Shown piece after piece: positions 14,076 through 22,333 of a stretch of DNA of 54,348 nucleotides. The notes beneath the pieces were generated by a model. That model worked only from the letters and a program-made list of their open reading frames with translations, was not told the origin of the DNA and searched no databases. The DNA lies in assembly GCF_018448935.1 (NCBI RefSeq), contig NZ_RCWC01000041.1, positions 1-54,348 of the forward strand. Reading direction: 5' to 3'. The number at the start of each line of letters is the position of its first letter. Within the stretch, counting starts at the first letter, position 1. A program made the position numbers and the translations under genes. This stretch comes from Photorhabdus noenieputensis. GTDB lineage: Bacteria; Pseudomonadota; Gammaproteobacteria; Enterobacterales; Enterobacteriaceae.

Positions 14076-14390
14076 TTACATAGAGATTTCTACGCAATTA
14101 ATATAATCGCAACCGAGAGGACCAACTTTTCCTACGGTTCCTATTTTCACATCTTTCTTCGCGCAAAGTGCTTCCATTAGGACTTTATAAATCGCCATGC
14201 CTCTATTGTCTAGCAGATTCCATTTTAAAAGCATTTCTTCAGATGTGCCATCAAGCATTAATACAGTCACCATGACTTGCATAACTTTGTCTGGCATAAC
14301 TTTCATTGCAATGACTTTACAGCTACGTAACATTACGTCATCTACCATATCTTTGTCTTTGATTAAAGAAGGATGCATGTCGTTAATCAT
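14076..14390 (-). CDS. cipA: Crystalline inclusion protein CipA
   Basis: This 104-aa protein matches, from memory, the Photorhabdus inclusion protein CipA in length and sequence (MINDMHPSLIKDKD start, LLKWNLLDNRGMAIYKVLM core). CipA accumulates as large cytoplasmic crystals in stationary phase. Cip mutants are reported to have pleiotropic defects and to support nematode symbionts poorly. The composition is striking: 13 Met in 104 residues, plus many Lys, Val and Leu, consistent with a store of essential amino acids. TGGAG lies 8 nt before the ATG. The gene is monocistronic and minus-strand, with a 1-kb AT-rich region upstream and a paralogue downstream. Confidence 0.88.
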   Translation of the reverse strand: MINDMHPSLIKDKDMVDDVMLRSCKVIAMKVMPDKVMQVMVTVLMLDGTSEEMLLKWNLLDNRGMAIYKVLMEALCAKKDVKIGTVGKVGPLGCDYINCVEISM

Positions 14391-15084
14391 AATATAAACT
14401 CCAAAATATAATTTAATTAATAACTTATATTGTCTCTGAATAAATAACGGAAAACCGTTTTTTTGAGAAATATAAGATGGTTGGTACTTCTACTATTAAA
14501 AGCAATCTACATAAGAAATTTTTTTGCGCTAAAAATATAGGGCAGTTAACATTTTTAATTGGCATATAACATTTTCTCTAACACATATAACTATAGGTGC
14601 CATTTATAGGTTGTCAAATAAATTTGAAAAAATAATGTAATTAATTGATAAGTAGAGTTATATTGCCAAAAAAATAGAAAATAAATTGTCAACGTGATAA
14701 ATATAAAATAACCGGAATTTTTTATATTTCATATAATTAGATTAAATTAAAATGTTATTGGTGATTTATTTATTTTGAATGATTAGTTTGATAATTAAAA
14801 ATTTAAATTATATTTTTGATTATTGTAAATAAACATGGTTAATTTATTTGTTTGAAATTTATATAAATATTAATGTAAATGAGATGTTGTATGTGTTTTT
14901 TATAAAAAAAACTTTTCTTTATGAAGTATTGGTCTATTCTTTAAAAAACTCAATAGTAAATAAAATAGCCATAAAAATAACTATTTCAATATTAAGGCTA
15001 AATTGTATTAGAGCAATTTTATATTTATCAATAAAAGAATGTTATTAGAAATAAAATAATTAGAATTCATTATTCTATTGAATA
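14391..15084. other. Long AT-rich upstream region of cipA
   Basis: No gene is called; a 66-codon frame at 14848-15048 is Ile/Asn/Lys low-complexity with no ribosome binding site. The region carries the element shared with the CipA-like gene at 14465-14502 and AGGTTGTCAAATAA at about 14608. Such length and AT content would suit silencing by H-NS-type proteins, which is inference. Confidence 0.5.
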
Positions 15085-15211
15085 TATACCTTATGGATTT
15101 CAAGATGCATTGCGGCGGCAATGGAGTGAATCCCCGGTCGCATAGGTAACTATGTGACCGGGGTGAGTGAGCGCAGCCAACAAAGAGGCAACTTGAAAGA
15201 TAACGGGTATA
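15085..15211 (+). repeat. ERIC element 3
   Basis: A full-length 127-bp ERIC in forward orientation (TATACCTTATGGATTTC to GATAACGGGTATA). Together with ERIC element 2, in opposite orientation, it brackets the cipA pair (2.8 kb between them). Confidence 0.96.
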
Positions 15212-15400
15212 GATTGCTTATTTTGGGTAGGGAGTTAATACATTCATATTTAGTGCTTTAGCAGTAACACATTTAAGATAATTCTGGATAGGAAATTATA
15301 AATTAGCAAGACAATATAGTGTTAAACCGTTGTTAGAGAAATAATTATCTTTTTTTAATGGGCGTATAGGCTCACTATTCTATGATGAAAAGGTGGTTAT

Positions 15401-16222
15401 ATGTCATATATTGATCCGTTAGCGCTTTCTATCCGTTTCGGAAATCGCAATAATTTAAGTGCTGACAAGCGATGGACGGATAAACCTAATCCTCTCCGGA
15501 TGCTTAATCAGGAGCAATTTACTTACGTTTATGAGGATAGTTTGCACTTTCTTTATGGTCGATATAGATTCAACCCAAATAATGGACGCGATAATATTTT
15601 GACAGATATACAGGTGTCAAAAATCAAGACGGGGAAATATATTGATCAATATGGTCATAATGAACAGTATGAAGTTCTTGGTCTCCTGGGCGGTATGGGA
15701 ACATTTCCTTTACATTCAATATTCGGTACGTTCAGAACAGAAGAAGTCGATCTGATTAGTTACTATTTTTATATTGCATATGTATTGACGGGTAATTATT
15801 CCATTCATAATCGTTATTTTTACCAAGGTTATCCAATGGGGCCTAATAACGATGAGGGGTTAGATTATCATCTTATGTGGAATGCCGTTGATATCATTCC
15901 ACCACCATATAAACCGGGTTTGCCACGATATTTCCCATTGATTAACGGTTATGTTCTCTTTCCTTCAGCAACCGGTGCTGTAGTTATCTCTAATATTCCT
16001 ACCGATGCCAGGTTTATCCGTCTTGAGGAGACTGGCAGTAGGTTTCCTTTTACTGGAGAGGTTGCGACCAAGACGCCTTATATCCTGACAGATAAGTTGC
16101 GGCAACAATGGGACGAGGAAGAAGAGCAGGGAGTGCCAATAGATGAACGTGGATATTTTAACGAAGATGATTTGTGGCAATATGATGAACAGCAGAGGGA
16201 TTGGGTGAAGTGGATAGTGTAG
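15401..16222 (+). CDS. Unrecognised 273-aa protein
   Basis: I do not recognise this family. The 273-aa product has no signal peptide and no clear transmembrane helix. It is rich in Tyr, Phe, Asn and Gly, with clusters such as YYFYIAYVLTG and HNRYFYQGYPMG. Its C-terminal 40 residues are strongly acidic with several Trp (WDEEEEQG, EDDLWQYDEQQRDWVKW). A GGTGG ribosome binding site lies 5 nt before the ATG. It is the last gene of the island, convergent with sdaC, and shares a bidirectional hairpin with it. The intact frame and good ribosome binding site argue for expression. An exported or toxin-related role cannot be supported. Confidence 0.75.
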   Translation: MSYIDPLALSIRFGNRNNLSADKRWTDKPNPLRMLNQEQFTYVYEDSLHFLYGRYRFNPNNGRDNILTDIQVSKIKTGKYIDQYGHNEQYEVLGLLGGMGTFPLHSIFGTFRTEEVDLISYYFYIAYVLTGNYSIHNRYFYQGYPMGPNNDEGLDYHLMWNAVDIIPPPYKPGLPRYFPLINGYVLFPSATGAVVISNIPTDARFIRLEETGSRFPFTGEVATKTPYILTDKLRQQWDEEEEQGVPIDERGYFNEDDLWQYDEQQRDWVKWIV

Positions 16223-16258
16223 TTTAAATTTTTCCGCCGGTTAGTTCATGTCATTAGT

Positions 16259-16293
16259 TTGGTTGCTGTTCGTTTGAAGAGAACAGCAACCAA
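16259..16293. terminator. Bidirectional hairpin between convergent genes
   Basis: TTGGTTGCTGTTC pairs perfectly with GAACAGCAACCAA (13 bp, 9-nt loop) between the 273-aa gene and sdaC. No long U-run follows on either strand, but the position fits a shared terminator. Confidence 0.65.
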
Positions 16294-16304
16294 GTCGTGT
16301 TTAT

Positions 16305-17603
16305 CTATGCAAACAGTGAATAGAGGACCGCAGAGATAGCCACCAATCCCATAAAGACGACAAATACATTACTCAGCTTGCCACTATATTTGCGCATTGC
16401 AGGAACTTTGCGGATTGCATACATCGGCATAATGAACAGCAACATTGCGATAATAGGCCCGCCTAATCTTTCGATCATTTCCAAAATACTTGGGTTCAGA
16501 GTCGCGACAATCCAAGTTGTGACTAACATAAAAATGGACGTGATACGATTCAGCTTTTTAGGCTCAATAGTTTTGCCTTGGTCGCGCAATGTTTTAACAA
16601 CCATACCATTAAAACCTTCACGTGCTCCCAGATAATGGCCAAGGAAAGATTTGGTAATGGCTATGAAGGCAATAAACGGAGCAATATAGGCAACCACTGG
16701 TGTATTAAAGTGGTTAGCCAGATAAGACAGAATAGAAATATTTTGTGCTTTGGCTTCTGCCAGATTTTCTGGAGACAGGCTCAATACGCAGCTAAATACG
16801 AAGAACATCACGGTGGCAACCATCATGATATGGGCGTATGCCAGAATGCGGGAGCATTTTTTCTCAGCGTTATCACCATATTCTTCACGTTTTGCCACAG
16901 CAAACGCTGAGATAATTGGCGAGTGGTTAAAAGAGAACACCATCACCGGGATAGCCAGCCATAGCGTAATCAGCAGCCCATGACTTGCACCTGATGCAGA
17001 GACGGTGATGTTTTCGAAGATTGCGGTGTTCCAGTTAGGGATCAGATAGAACGCTAGTAGCATCAAAACGGCAACAAATGGGAATACCAGCACACTCATC
17101 GCCTTAACAATAGCCTGTTCACCGAAACGGACGATGGTCATTATACCAATAATCAGGATCAGAGCCAGCAGGGCACGAGGAGGTGATGGCAGATGTAATT
17201 GGTGAACAATAAAGCTGTCTACGGTGTTGGTAATAGCAACGCTGTAAACCAAGAGAATTGGGTAGATAGCGAAGAAGTAGAGCAGGGTGATAAGTTTACC
17301 TGCCAGGCTGCCAAAGTGCTCTTCTACGACTTCGGTAATATCTTCACCAGGGTTTTTGCCTGATAGAACGAAACGACACATCCCACGGTGGGCGAAGAAA
17401 GTCATTGGGAAAGCTAGTAGTGCCATCACCAGAAGAGGCAGCAGGCCGCCAATACCGGCGTTGATAGGTAAGAATAATACACCAGCACCAATTGCGGTAC
17501 CGTATAAGCCAAGCATCCATACTGTATCTGATTTACGCCAGGTTTTATAATCGCTTGGGCTGGTCGCCTGCGATGCGATCGTACCTGTTTGAGTCATATC
17601 CAT
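16305..17603 (-). CDS. sdaC: Serine/proton symporter, HAAAP family
   Basis: This 432-aa inner-membrane permease has about eleven hydrophobic helices. It is near-identical over long stretches to E. coli SdaC (DlsT), including [38 protein letters not shown] and [20 protein letters not shown]. It takes up L-serine with protons. A GGAGAT ribosome binding site precedes the ATG at 17603. In E. coli sdaC sits with sdaB elsewhere on the chromosome; here no deaminase gene is adjacent, so this is a rearranged position. A 906-bp gene-free region lies upstream. Confidence 0.93.
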   Translation of the reverse strand: MDMTQTGTIASQATSPSDYKTWRKSDTVWMLGLYGTAIGAGVLFLPINAGIGGLLPLLVMALLAFPMTFFAHRGMCRFVLSGKNPGEDITEVVEEHFGSLAGKLITLLYFFAIYPILLVYSVAITNTVDSFIVHQLHLPSPPRALLALILIIGIMTIVRFGEQAIVKAMSVLVFPFVAVLMLLAFYLIPNWNTAIFENITVSASGASHGLLITLWLAIPVMVFSFNHSPIISAFAVAKREEYGDNAEKKCSRILAYAHIMMVATVMFFVFSCVLSLSPENLAEAKAQNISILSYLANHFNTPVVAYIAPFIAFIAITKSFLGHYLGAREGFNGMVVKTLRDQGKTIEPKKLNRITSIFMLVTTWIVATLNPSILEMIERLGGPIIAMLLFIMPMYAIRKVPAMRKYSGKLSNVFVVFMGLVAISAVLYSLFA

Positions 17604-18509
17604 AGTTATCTCCGAGAATAACGCGGTAAATTAAAAAATGAAATTACAATGCCGCAAGTATGCAATAAATGCAAATACATGTGGCTTAACTCTTTCTTTA
17701 TAAAAATAAATTCTTTAAATATCTTTGGTGTTTATTTGAACGTTTTTATTACCATATTAGCATCCTGGTCGAAAATTGGACTTTGAATTAACAAGCCAAA
17801 ATTTTCGCTTTACTTTCTTTTTTGAAAGAAAGTCTGGAAATTTTAAGACCAGACTTTTGATAGCGGCAAGATAGCGATTTTTAGTGAATAGTACCGTGAT
17901 CATAGTCTCAAATGCGTAATATATCTCGAAAAGTCATCATGTTGCGAGATTTAGTGTAATTGTTGCCTAAATATTGCGAATTTTAATGAGGTCAAATTAT
18001 AACCTCAATTTTCCCATTACTCAACTCTCATTATTATCTTATGTTTTTGTTATTTTACATCTATTTATTTACATATTAATGAATGAAAATAACAAATAGA
18101 AGAAATGGTTAATAAATTGATAAATATCAATTTGTTACCGAATTTGAAGAATAGGTGTCTATGATGTAATGTTTGTATCTTTGTGAAAGATATATATAAA
18201 ATCAGGATAATAGATTAATGGCATCAATAATATGCATGAAAGATGTACTCGCTATCCTTTGATCAAGTTTTAATAATCTCTTTCGTTATATATCTATTTA
18301 CACAATGATTTATACAGATTTATTGATTTATATGAAAATCGTTGAGCTGAATTTAAGCGCAAATAAATGTTAAATAGGGTACAGAATATTATCTTGCTGG
18401 TTAACTCATGTTCATTTTGGCATGTAAAATTAGCCAATAATTTCTAATAAAAAGACCTTGATTGAAACAGGGTTTGTTTATCTCAAGTCACTGAGTTGCA
18501 CTTATGTTA
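17604..18509. other. Gene-free region upstream of sdaC
   Basis: This 906-bp AT-rich stretch has no credible ORF. It must contain the sdaC promoter. The one strong structure is AAAGTCTGG/CCAGACTTT at 17829-17857, with a U-run on the plus strand and a second small hairpin (TTTCTTTT/GAAAGAAA) just before it. Together they could be the 3' end of an unannotated small RNA. Confidence 0.5.
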
Positions 18510-19130
18510 CTAGCTCTTTATCCAGCCTTTACGGATAGGAAAAGCGCAGCAACGTTGATACAGACTGTTCAATCTTTTTTGTAAACTTTCACCAGACAGG
18601 CTCCATATTATTTGCGCAAAAGTGCATCCCATTAGGCTGACGATAAATGCCCCGACCATATCCATCGGCCAATGAACGCCTAAATAGACTCTGGCCCATG
18701 CGATAGCCAGTGCAATTGCCATCATACATAAGCCCGGCCAAACCCTATACCAGAATAAAAAGGATAAAGCGAAAGTGAAGACAGTTGTTCCATGATGACT
18801 TGGGAATGAGGTTGTTGGTGCGTGAGGAAGAAAGTTATAACCAAAACCTTCTGCAAAAGGGCGGTCGTGAGGGCAGAGTAAGCCGATACAGAATGAGGTT
18901 AGCATCGCAAAACAGAAAGCAATGGTGGTTTTACTGACGATAGCCCGATGATGAGGGCGAGTACGCTCTGAACCCCAAAACCAGAAACTAGCTAAGGTTA
19001 GAGGGAAAATAAGAACCAGGTATTTTGCAATGAACACCGCCATTGCAATCATGGCTGGTGATGATTCAGGCGTAGCATTGAAAAAAGTAAACAGATCATG
19101 ATTTATTTGTTCTAACAAATCGGGCCTCAC
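18510..19130 (-). CDS. ybjG: Undecaprenyl-pyrophosphate phosphatase, PAP2 type
   Basis: This 206-aa integral membrane phosphatase of the PAP2 superfamily recycles the lipid carrier C55-PP to C55-P; in E. coli it is one of several enzymes behind bacitracin tolerance. The three signature motifs are present in order: HDRPF, PSHHGTT and ARVYLGVHWPMD. Five to six hydrophobic helices surround them. It lies near grxA/ybjC/ybjN as in E. coli. The frame begins MRPDLLEQINHDLF; no strong ribosome binding site was identified upstream of the ATG at 19130. Confidence 0.9.
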   Translation of the reverse strand: MRPDLLEQINHDLFTFFNATPESSPAMIAMAVFIAKYLVLIFPLTLASFWFWGSERTRPHHRAIVSKTTIAFCFAMLTSFCIGLLCPHDRPFAEGFGYNFLPHAPTTSFPSHHGTTVFTFALSFLFWYRVWPGLCMMAIALAIAWARVYLGVHWPMDMVGAFIVSLMGCTFAQIIWSLSGESLQKRLNSLYQRCCAFPIRKGWIKS

Positions 19131-19390
19131 ATACAGTCACTTATGTACATCACGATAGTCGGACGCAAGAGAGTAAAGTTGGCCGACTTGTGAGTAAAGC
19201 GTAATTGTCTTAATTGTTGGTGTTATTTATGTTTGGTTTATATTTCCGTCAAGGAAATATCTGGCAGTCGTCAGGATAAAAACCAAGCAACTCATTGATA
19301 TATATGATGATAACTTCTAGATTACCAAGGTGATAGTACAAATGGTTGATAGTTTGATCATCTGTAGAATCGGTTATCTGTTTATCCCAT

Positions 19391-19469
19391 AAAAAAACCC
19401 GATAGTCTTGAACCAAAATGGATGACTACCGGGTTCCTCAATATTGGGATATCAAAGAAAAGCAGTGGC
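19391..19469 (-). ncRNA. rybB: RybB small regulatory RNA
   Basis: On the minus strand the transcript would begin GCCACTGCTTTTCTTTGA, the invariant 5' seed of enterobacterial RybB, which pairs with outer-membrane-protein mRNAs with the help of Hfq. It ends, 79 nt later, in the stem AACCCGATAGTC/GACTACCGGGTT and seven U. The loop segment CATTTTGGTTCAAG is also like E. coli RybB. Known role: sigma-E-dependent repression of porin synthesis during envelope stress. The location between ybjG and grxA agrees with the E. coli neighbourhood. A matching sigma-E promoter is at the expected distance. Confidence 0.92.
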
Positions 19470-19475
19470 ATTAAT

Positions 19476-19503
19476 TCAGACTACGATTTGGCAAGAAAGT
19501 TCT
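19476..19503 (-). promoter_or_regulatory. Sigma-E-type promoter of rybB
   Basis: Minus strand: -35 element AGAACTT (19503-19497), 16-nt spacer, -10 element TCTGA (19480-19476), then 6 nt to the predicted +1 at 19469. This fits the sigma-E consensus GGAACTT / TCTGA. Confidence 0.82.
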
Positions 19504-19636
19504 TCGTGATAAGAAAAAAAAATCAGATTTTTTTCAGTTTGATGAAAATAACATTTTTTGCACAAACCAACCGAGTCCACTGTGGTTAATAATCAATCGC
19601 GGTTTTTACTACAACAAAGTAGAACCAGAAATTCGA

Positions 19637-19897
19637 TTATTGTAGCAGTTGGTGCTCTTTTACGTAGGCTTCGAAGTCTGTGCAGCCACCGATATGTTTC
19701 TCGTCAACGAAAATCTGTGGAACAGTTTCTACGGGTTTACCAACCGTTTTTTCCAGATCAGCTTTAGTAATACCTTCGGCGTGAATATCAACATAACGGA
19801 AGTCAAAATCATCACGTTGCTCTTTCAGTCGTTCCGCTAGTTCTTTCGCGCGGACGCAGTATGGGCAGCCAGGACGACCGAAAATCACAGTAAACAT
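19637..19897 (-). CDS. grxA: Glutaredoxin 1
   Basis: This 86-aa glutathione-dependent dithiol oxidoreductase reduces ribonucleotide reductase and protein disulfides. The active site CPYC is at residues 11-14, followed by the TVPQIFVDEKHIGGCTDF segment with the cis-Pro and the GG glutathione-binding turn. Full length compared with E. coli GrxA (85 aa). It diverges from the ybjC pseudogene, as in E. coli. It is probably OxyR-regulated as elsewhere, but no site was verified. Confidence 0.96.
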   Translation of the reverse strand: MFTVIFGRPGCPYCVRAKELAERLKEQRDDFDFRYVDIHAEGITKADLEKTVGKPVETVPQIFVDEKHIGGCTDFEAYVKEHQLLQ

Positions 19898-20086
19898 ATA
19901 AACTCCTCTTGGTTATATTAAAATAATGCGGTTTGATGTGTTGTTCATGCTTATTTGATCGCTACTATGCCTGTATAGATCTGTAAAAAAAAGCAGAAAT
20001 TGCCTTTTGCTTTAATTCAACATACCAATTTTGGTAACAGAGTTTCCGGTAGTATAATGCAGCATCAGGTTGTTAAAGAGGATGTG

Positions 20087-20488
20087 ATGAAAAGGCATCA
20101 AGGAAGTATGAGTTCATTGGCAGATATGCCAAAACAGGTTATCCTGCTAGAGATTGTCGGCATTGGCGGCTTGCTCCTAGCATATTTGACTATTAATGAT
20201 ATTGTTGTCTTAACAGATTTACTAATGACGCCAGAAGCACATGTTGTTATGATTTTCACCGGCATATACCCTATGGATTTCAAGGTGCATCGCGATGGCA
20301 GGGGAGTGAATCCCCGGGAGCATAGCAAACTATGTGACTGGGGTGAGCGAGTGTAGCCAACAAAGAGGCAACTTGAAAGATAACGGGTAATGGGTTGTTT
20401 GGTCCCTGTTGCGATTAATATCATTTGGCGTGCAGTGTTCGGTCTCTCTTTTTTGGGCATTGAGCATAAAAAAAGAGAGCAAAAATAA
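20087..20488 (+). pseudogene. ybjC: ybjC broken by an ERIC insertion
   Basis: The frame beginning at 20087 (or the internal ATG at 20108) encodes a YbjC-like small inner-membrane protein: MPKQVILLEIVGIGGLLLAY, then EAHVVMIFTGI. At about 20265 ERIC element 4 interrupts it, and the frame runs into a TAG at 20354-20356. Directly after the ERIC the expected remainder resumes, GCLVPVAINIIWRAVFG, and ends at a TAA at 20486-20488. Removing the 127-bp element restores one continuous protein of about 90 aa. The sequence on both sides is otherwise undamaged, so the insertion seems recent. In E. coli ybjC is cotranscribed with nfsA and rimK, which are absent here. Confidence 0.88.
20265..20391 (+). repeat. 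ERIC element 4, inside ybjC
   Basis: A full-length 127-bp ERIC in forward orientation (TATACCCTATGGATTTC to GATAACGGGTAAT). It is flanked by the two halves of ybjC, with a TA at each junction, consistent with insertion at a TA dinucleotide. Confidence 0.96.
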
Positions 20489-20607
20489 GGCAGAAGGTAG
20501 TGATAACGGTAGATAAAAATAATTTATCAGTTATTGGTGATAGCGCGATAAAGAATTATTTCGTAAGCTATAGCGCTTTTTCATTTTCCGTTGTATGGGG
20601 TTGTTAG

Positions 20608-21120
20608 ATGAGTTCACTTGTCATTCCTGACTTATCAGTATTGCGTGAGTGGTTGGATCAGCTCAAAATTTCCTACTTTGAGTGCGATTCATGCCAAGCG
20701 CTGCATCTACCTCATATGCAGAATATTGATGGTTTATTTGATGCCAAAATTGATCTTTTGGACAATGTAATCTTGTTTTCTGCCTTGGCAGAAGTCAAAC
20801 CAACCGCCATTATTCCTCTGATGGCTAATCTAAGTCAGATTAATGCTAGTTCCCTGACAATCAAGGCTTTCCTTGATATTCAGGATGAAAATTTACCGAA
20901 ATTGGTGGTATGTCAATCTTTCCTTATTTCAGCCGGGCTGACTTTTTCCCAGTTTTCTCATTTCTTGCAACAAAGTGAAGAACAGATTGCAGGTGTGATT
21001 TTTGAAATTCACAGTAATAACTTGCTGTATATTAATCGTGATATCGAAATTGAGAGTGACATCGAAGAGGAAGAAGAAGCACAAGCTTCTGCTAAGGCAC
21101 CGACTTTTACTTTGCACTAA
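20608..21120 (+). CDS. ybjN: YbjN family protein (T3SS-chaperone-like fold)
   Basis: This 170-aa cytoplasmic protein is closely similar to E. coli YbjN through SLVIPDLSVLREWLDQL, YFECDSCQALHLPHMQN, FDAKIDLLDN and NLPKLVVCQS. YbjN has a fold like type III secretion chaperones. In E. coli its level affects motility, fimbriae, biofilm and stress phenotypes; its molecular action is not settled. The C-terminal 25 residues here are an acidic tail (EIESDIEEEEEAQ) longer than in E. coli. nfsA and rimK, which precede it in E. coli, are missing. It is followed 24 nt later by rlmC. Confidence 0.93.
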   Translation: MSSLVIPDLSVLREWLDQLKISYFECDSCQALHLPHMQNIDGLFDAKIDLLDNVILFSALAEVKPTAIIPLMANLSQINASSLTIKAFLDIQDENLPKLVVCQSFLISAGLTFSQFSHFLQQSEEQIAGVIFEIHSNNLLYINRDIEIESDIEEEEEAQASAKAPTFTLH

Positions 21121-21144
21121 TATTTCCAACACGGTCATCCTACA

Positions 21145-22278
21145 ATGCAATGTACGCATTATTCTGTGGGGCATTGTCACTCTTGTCAGTGGCTTGAAAA
21201 ACCCTATTCTCAGCAGTTAGAAGATAAACAGCAGAATCTAAAACAATTATTATCTCAAACCCTTGTGAATCAATGGTTACCTCCAATCGCCAGCCAACCA
21301 GGTGCCTTTCGTAATAAAGCCAAAATGGTTGTCAGTGGTAGTGTAGAGCGCCCATTGTTAGGCATGTTGCATCGTGATGGCACGGCGGTTGATCTGTGTA
21401 ATTGCCCCCTTTATCCAGCGCATTTTCAACCTGTATTCGATGTTGTTAAATCGTTCATTGCTTGTGCCGGGTTGACGCCGTATAACGTTGCTCGTAAGCG
21501 GGGTGAACTGAAATATTTGCTGCTGACAGAAAGTCGTCATAGTGGTGAAATGATGTTGCGTTTTGTACTGCGTTCTGAAACGAAGATTGCTCAATTGGAG
21601 CGTGCCTTACCTCGGTTGCGTGAGCAATTGCCACAGCTTACGGTGATCTCTGCGAATATTCAGCCGATCCATATGGCGATCTTAGAGGGAGAAAAAGAGA
21701 TCCTATTTACTGAGCAAAAAGCGCTCAAGGAACAGTTCAATGGCATTCCTCTTTACATCCGTCCACATAGCTTTTTCCAGACTAACCCGAAAATGGCTTC
21801 TGAATTGTATGCAACAGCAGGACGTTGGGTTCGTGAACTGAAAATCAGTAGTATGTGGGATCTATTCTGTGGTGTTGGGGGTTTTGGTCTGCATTGTGCA
21901 GATAAAAATACCTGTTTAACCGGAATCGAAATTAGCCCCGAAGCCATTAATTGTGCCCGTGATTCGGCGAAAATATTGGGTTTGGAAAATATCGAGTTTC
22001 AAGCTTTGGACTCAACAAACTTCGCCATAGCAAAAGAGCAAATTCCGCAATTGGTTTTGGTAAATCCGCCTCGCCGGGGAATTGGTAAGGCGTTATGCGA
22101 TTATCTCAGTAAAATGGCACCAGCTTATGTTCTTTATTCAAGCTGTAATGCTCAGACAATGGCGAAAGATATTGCCGCACTAGCCAACTATCGTGTAGAA
22201 AAGACACAGTTGTTTGATATGTTTCCCCATACCGAGCATTACGAAGTTTTAACGTTATTGAGGTTAAGTCACGATTAA
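21145..22278 (+). CDS. rlmC: 23S rRNA (uracil-747-C5)-methyltransferase
   Basis: RlmC (RumB) methylates U747 of 23S rRNA using SAM. At 377 aa the length is normal. N-terminal cysteines (C3, C11, C14, with another near CNCPLYP) ligate the [4Fe-4S] cluster of this family. The SAM-binding loop is [13 protein letters not shown], the NPPRRGIG motif follows, and the catalytic cysteine lies in YSSCNAQT. It ends in [10 protein letters not shown] as usual for the RNA m5U methyltransferases. It is convergent with artM, with a short GGTTCT/AGAACC hairpin between them. Confidence 0.96.
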   Translation: MQCTHYSVGHCHSCQWLEKPYSQQLEDKQQNLKQLLSQTLVNQWLPPIASQPGAFRNKAKMVVSGSVERPLLGMLHRDGTAVDLCNCPLYPAHFQPVFDVVKSFIACAGLTPYNVARKRGELKYLLLTESRHSGEMMLRFVLRSETKIAQLERALPRLREQLPQLTVISANIQPIHMAILEGEKEILFTEQKALKEQFNGIPLYIRPHSFFQTNPKMASELYATAGRWVRELKISSMWDLFCGVGGFGLHCADKNTCLTGIEISPEAINCARDSAKILGLENIEFQALDSTNFAIAKEQIPQLVLVNPPRRGIGKALCDYLSKMAPAYVLYSSCNAQTMAKDIAALANYRVEKTQLFDMFPHTEHYEVLTLLRLSHD

Positions 22279-22333
22279 ATAACCAAAGAATTATGTGGGG
22301 AATGGGGGTTCTACAAGAACCGCCCTATCCTGT

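Noticed and set aside
13821-14180. 119-codon frame opposite cipA
   Set aside because: It overlaps cipA antisense, has no ribosome binding site and its composition follows AT-rich intergenic DNA.
14848-15048. 66-codon plus-strand frame upstream of ERIC element 3
   Set aside because: AT-driven Ile/Asn/Lys composition, no ribosome binding site and no recognisable motif.
19558-19840. Plus-strand frames over grxA
   Set aside because: Antisense shadows of grxA, whose CPYC active site and synteny are clear.
20000-20356. 118-aa gene ending inside ERIC element 4
   Set aside because: It is the 5' part of ybjC running into the inserted ERIC; the tail is repeat-derived.
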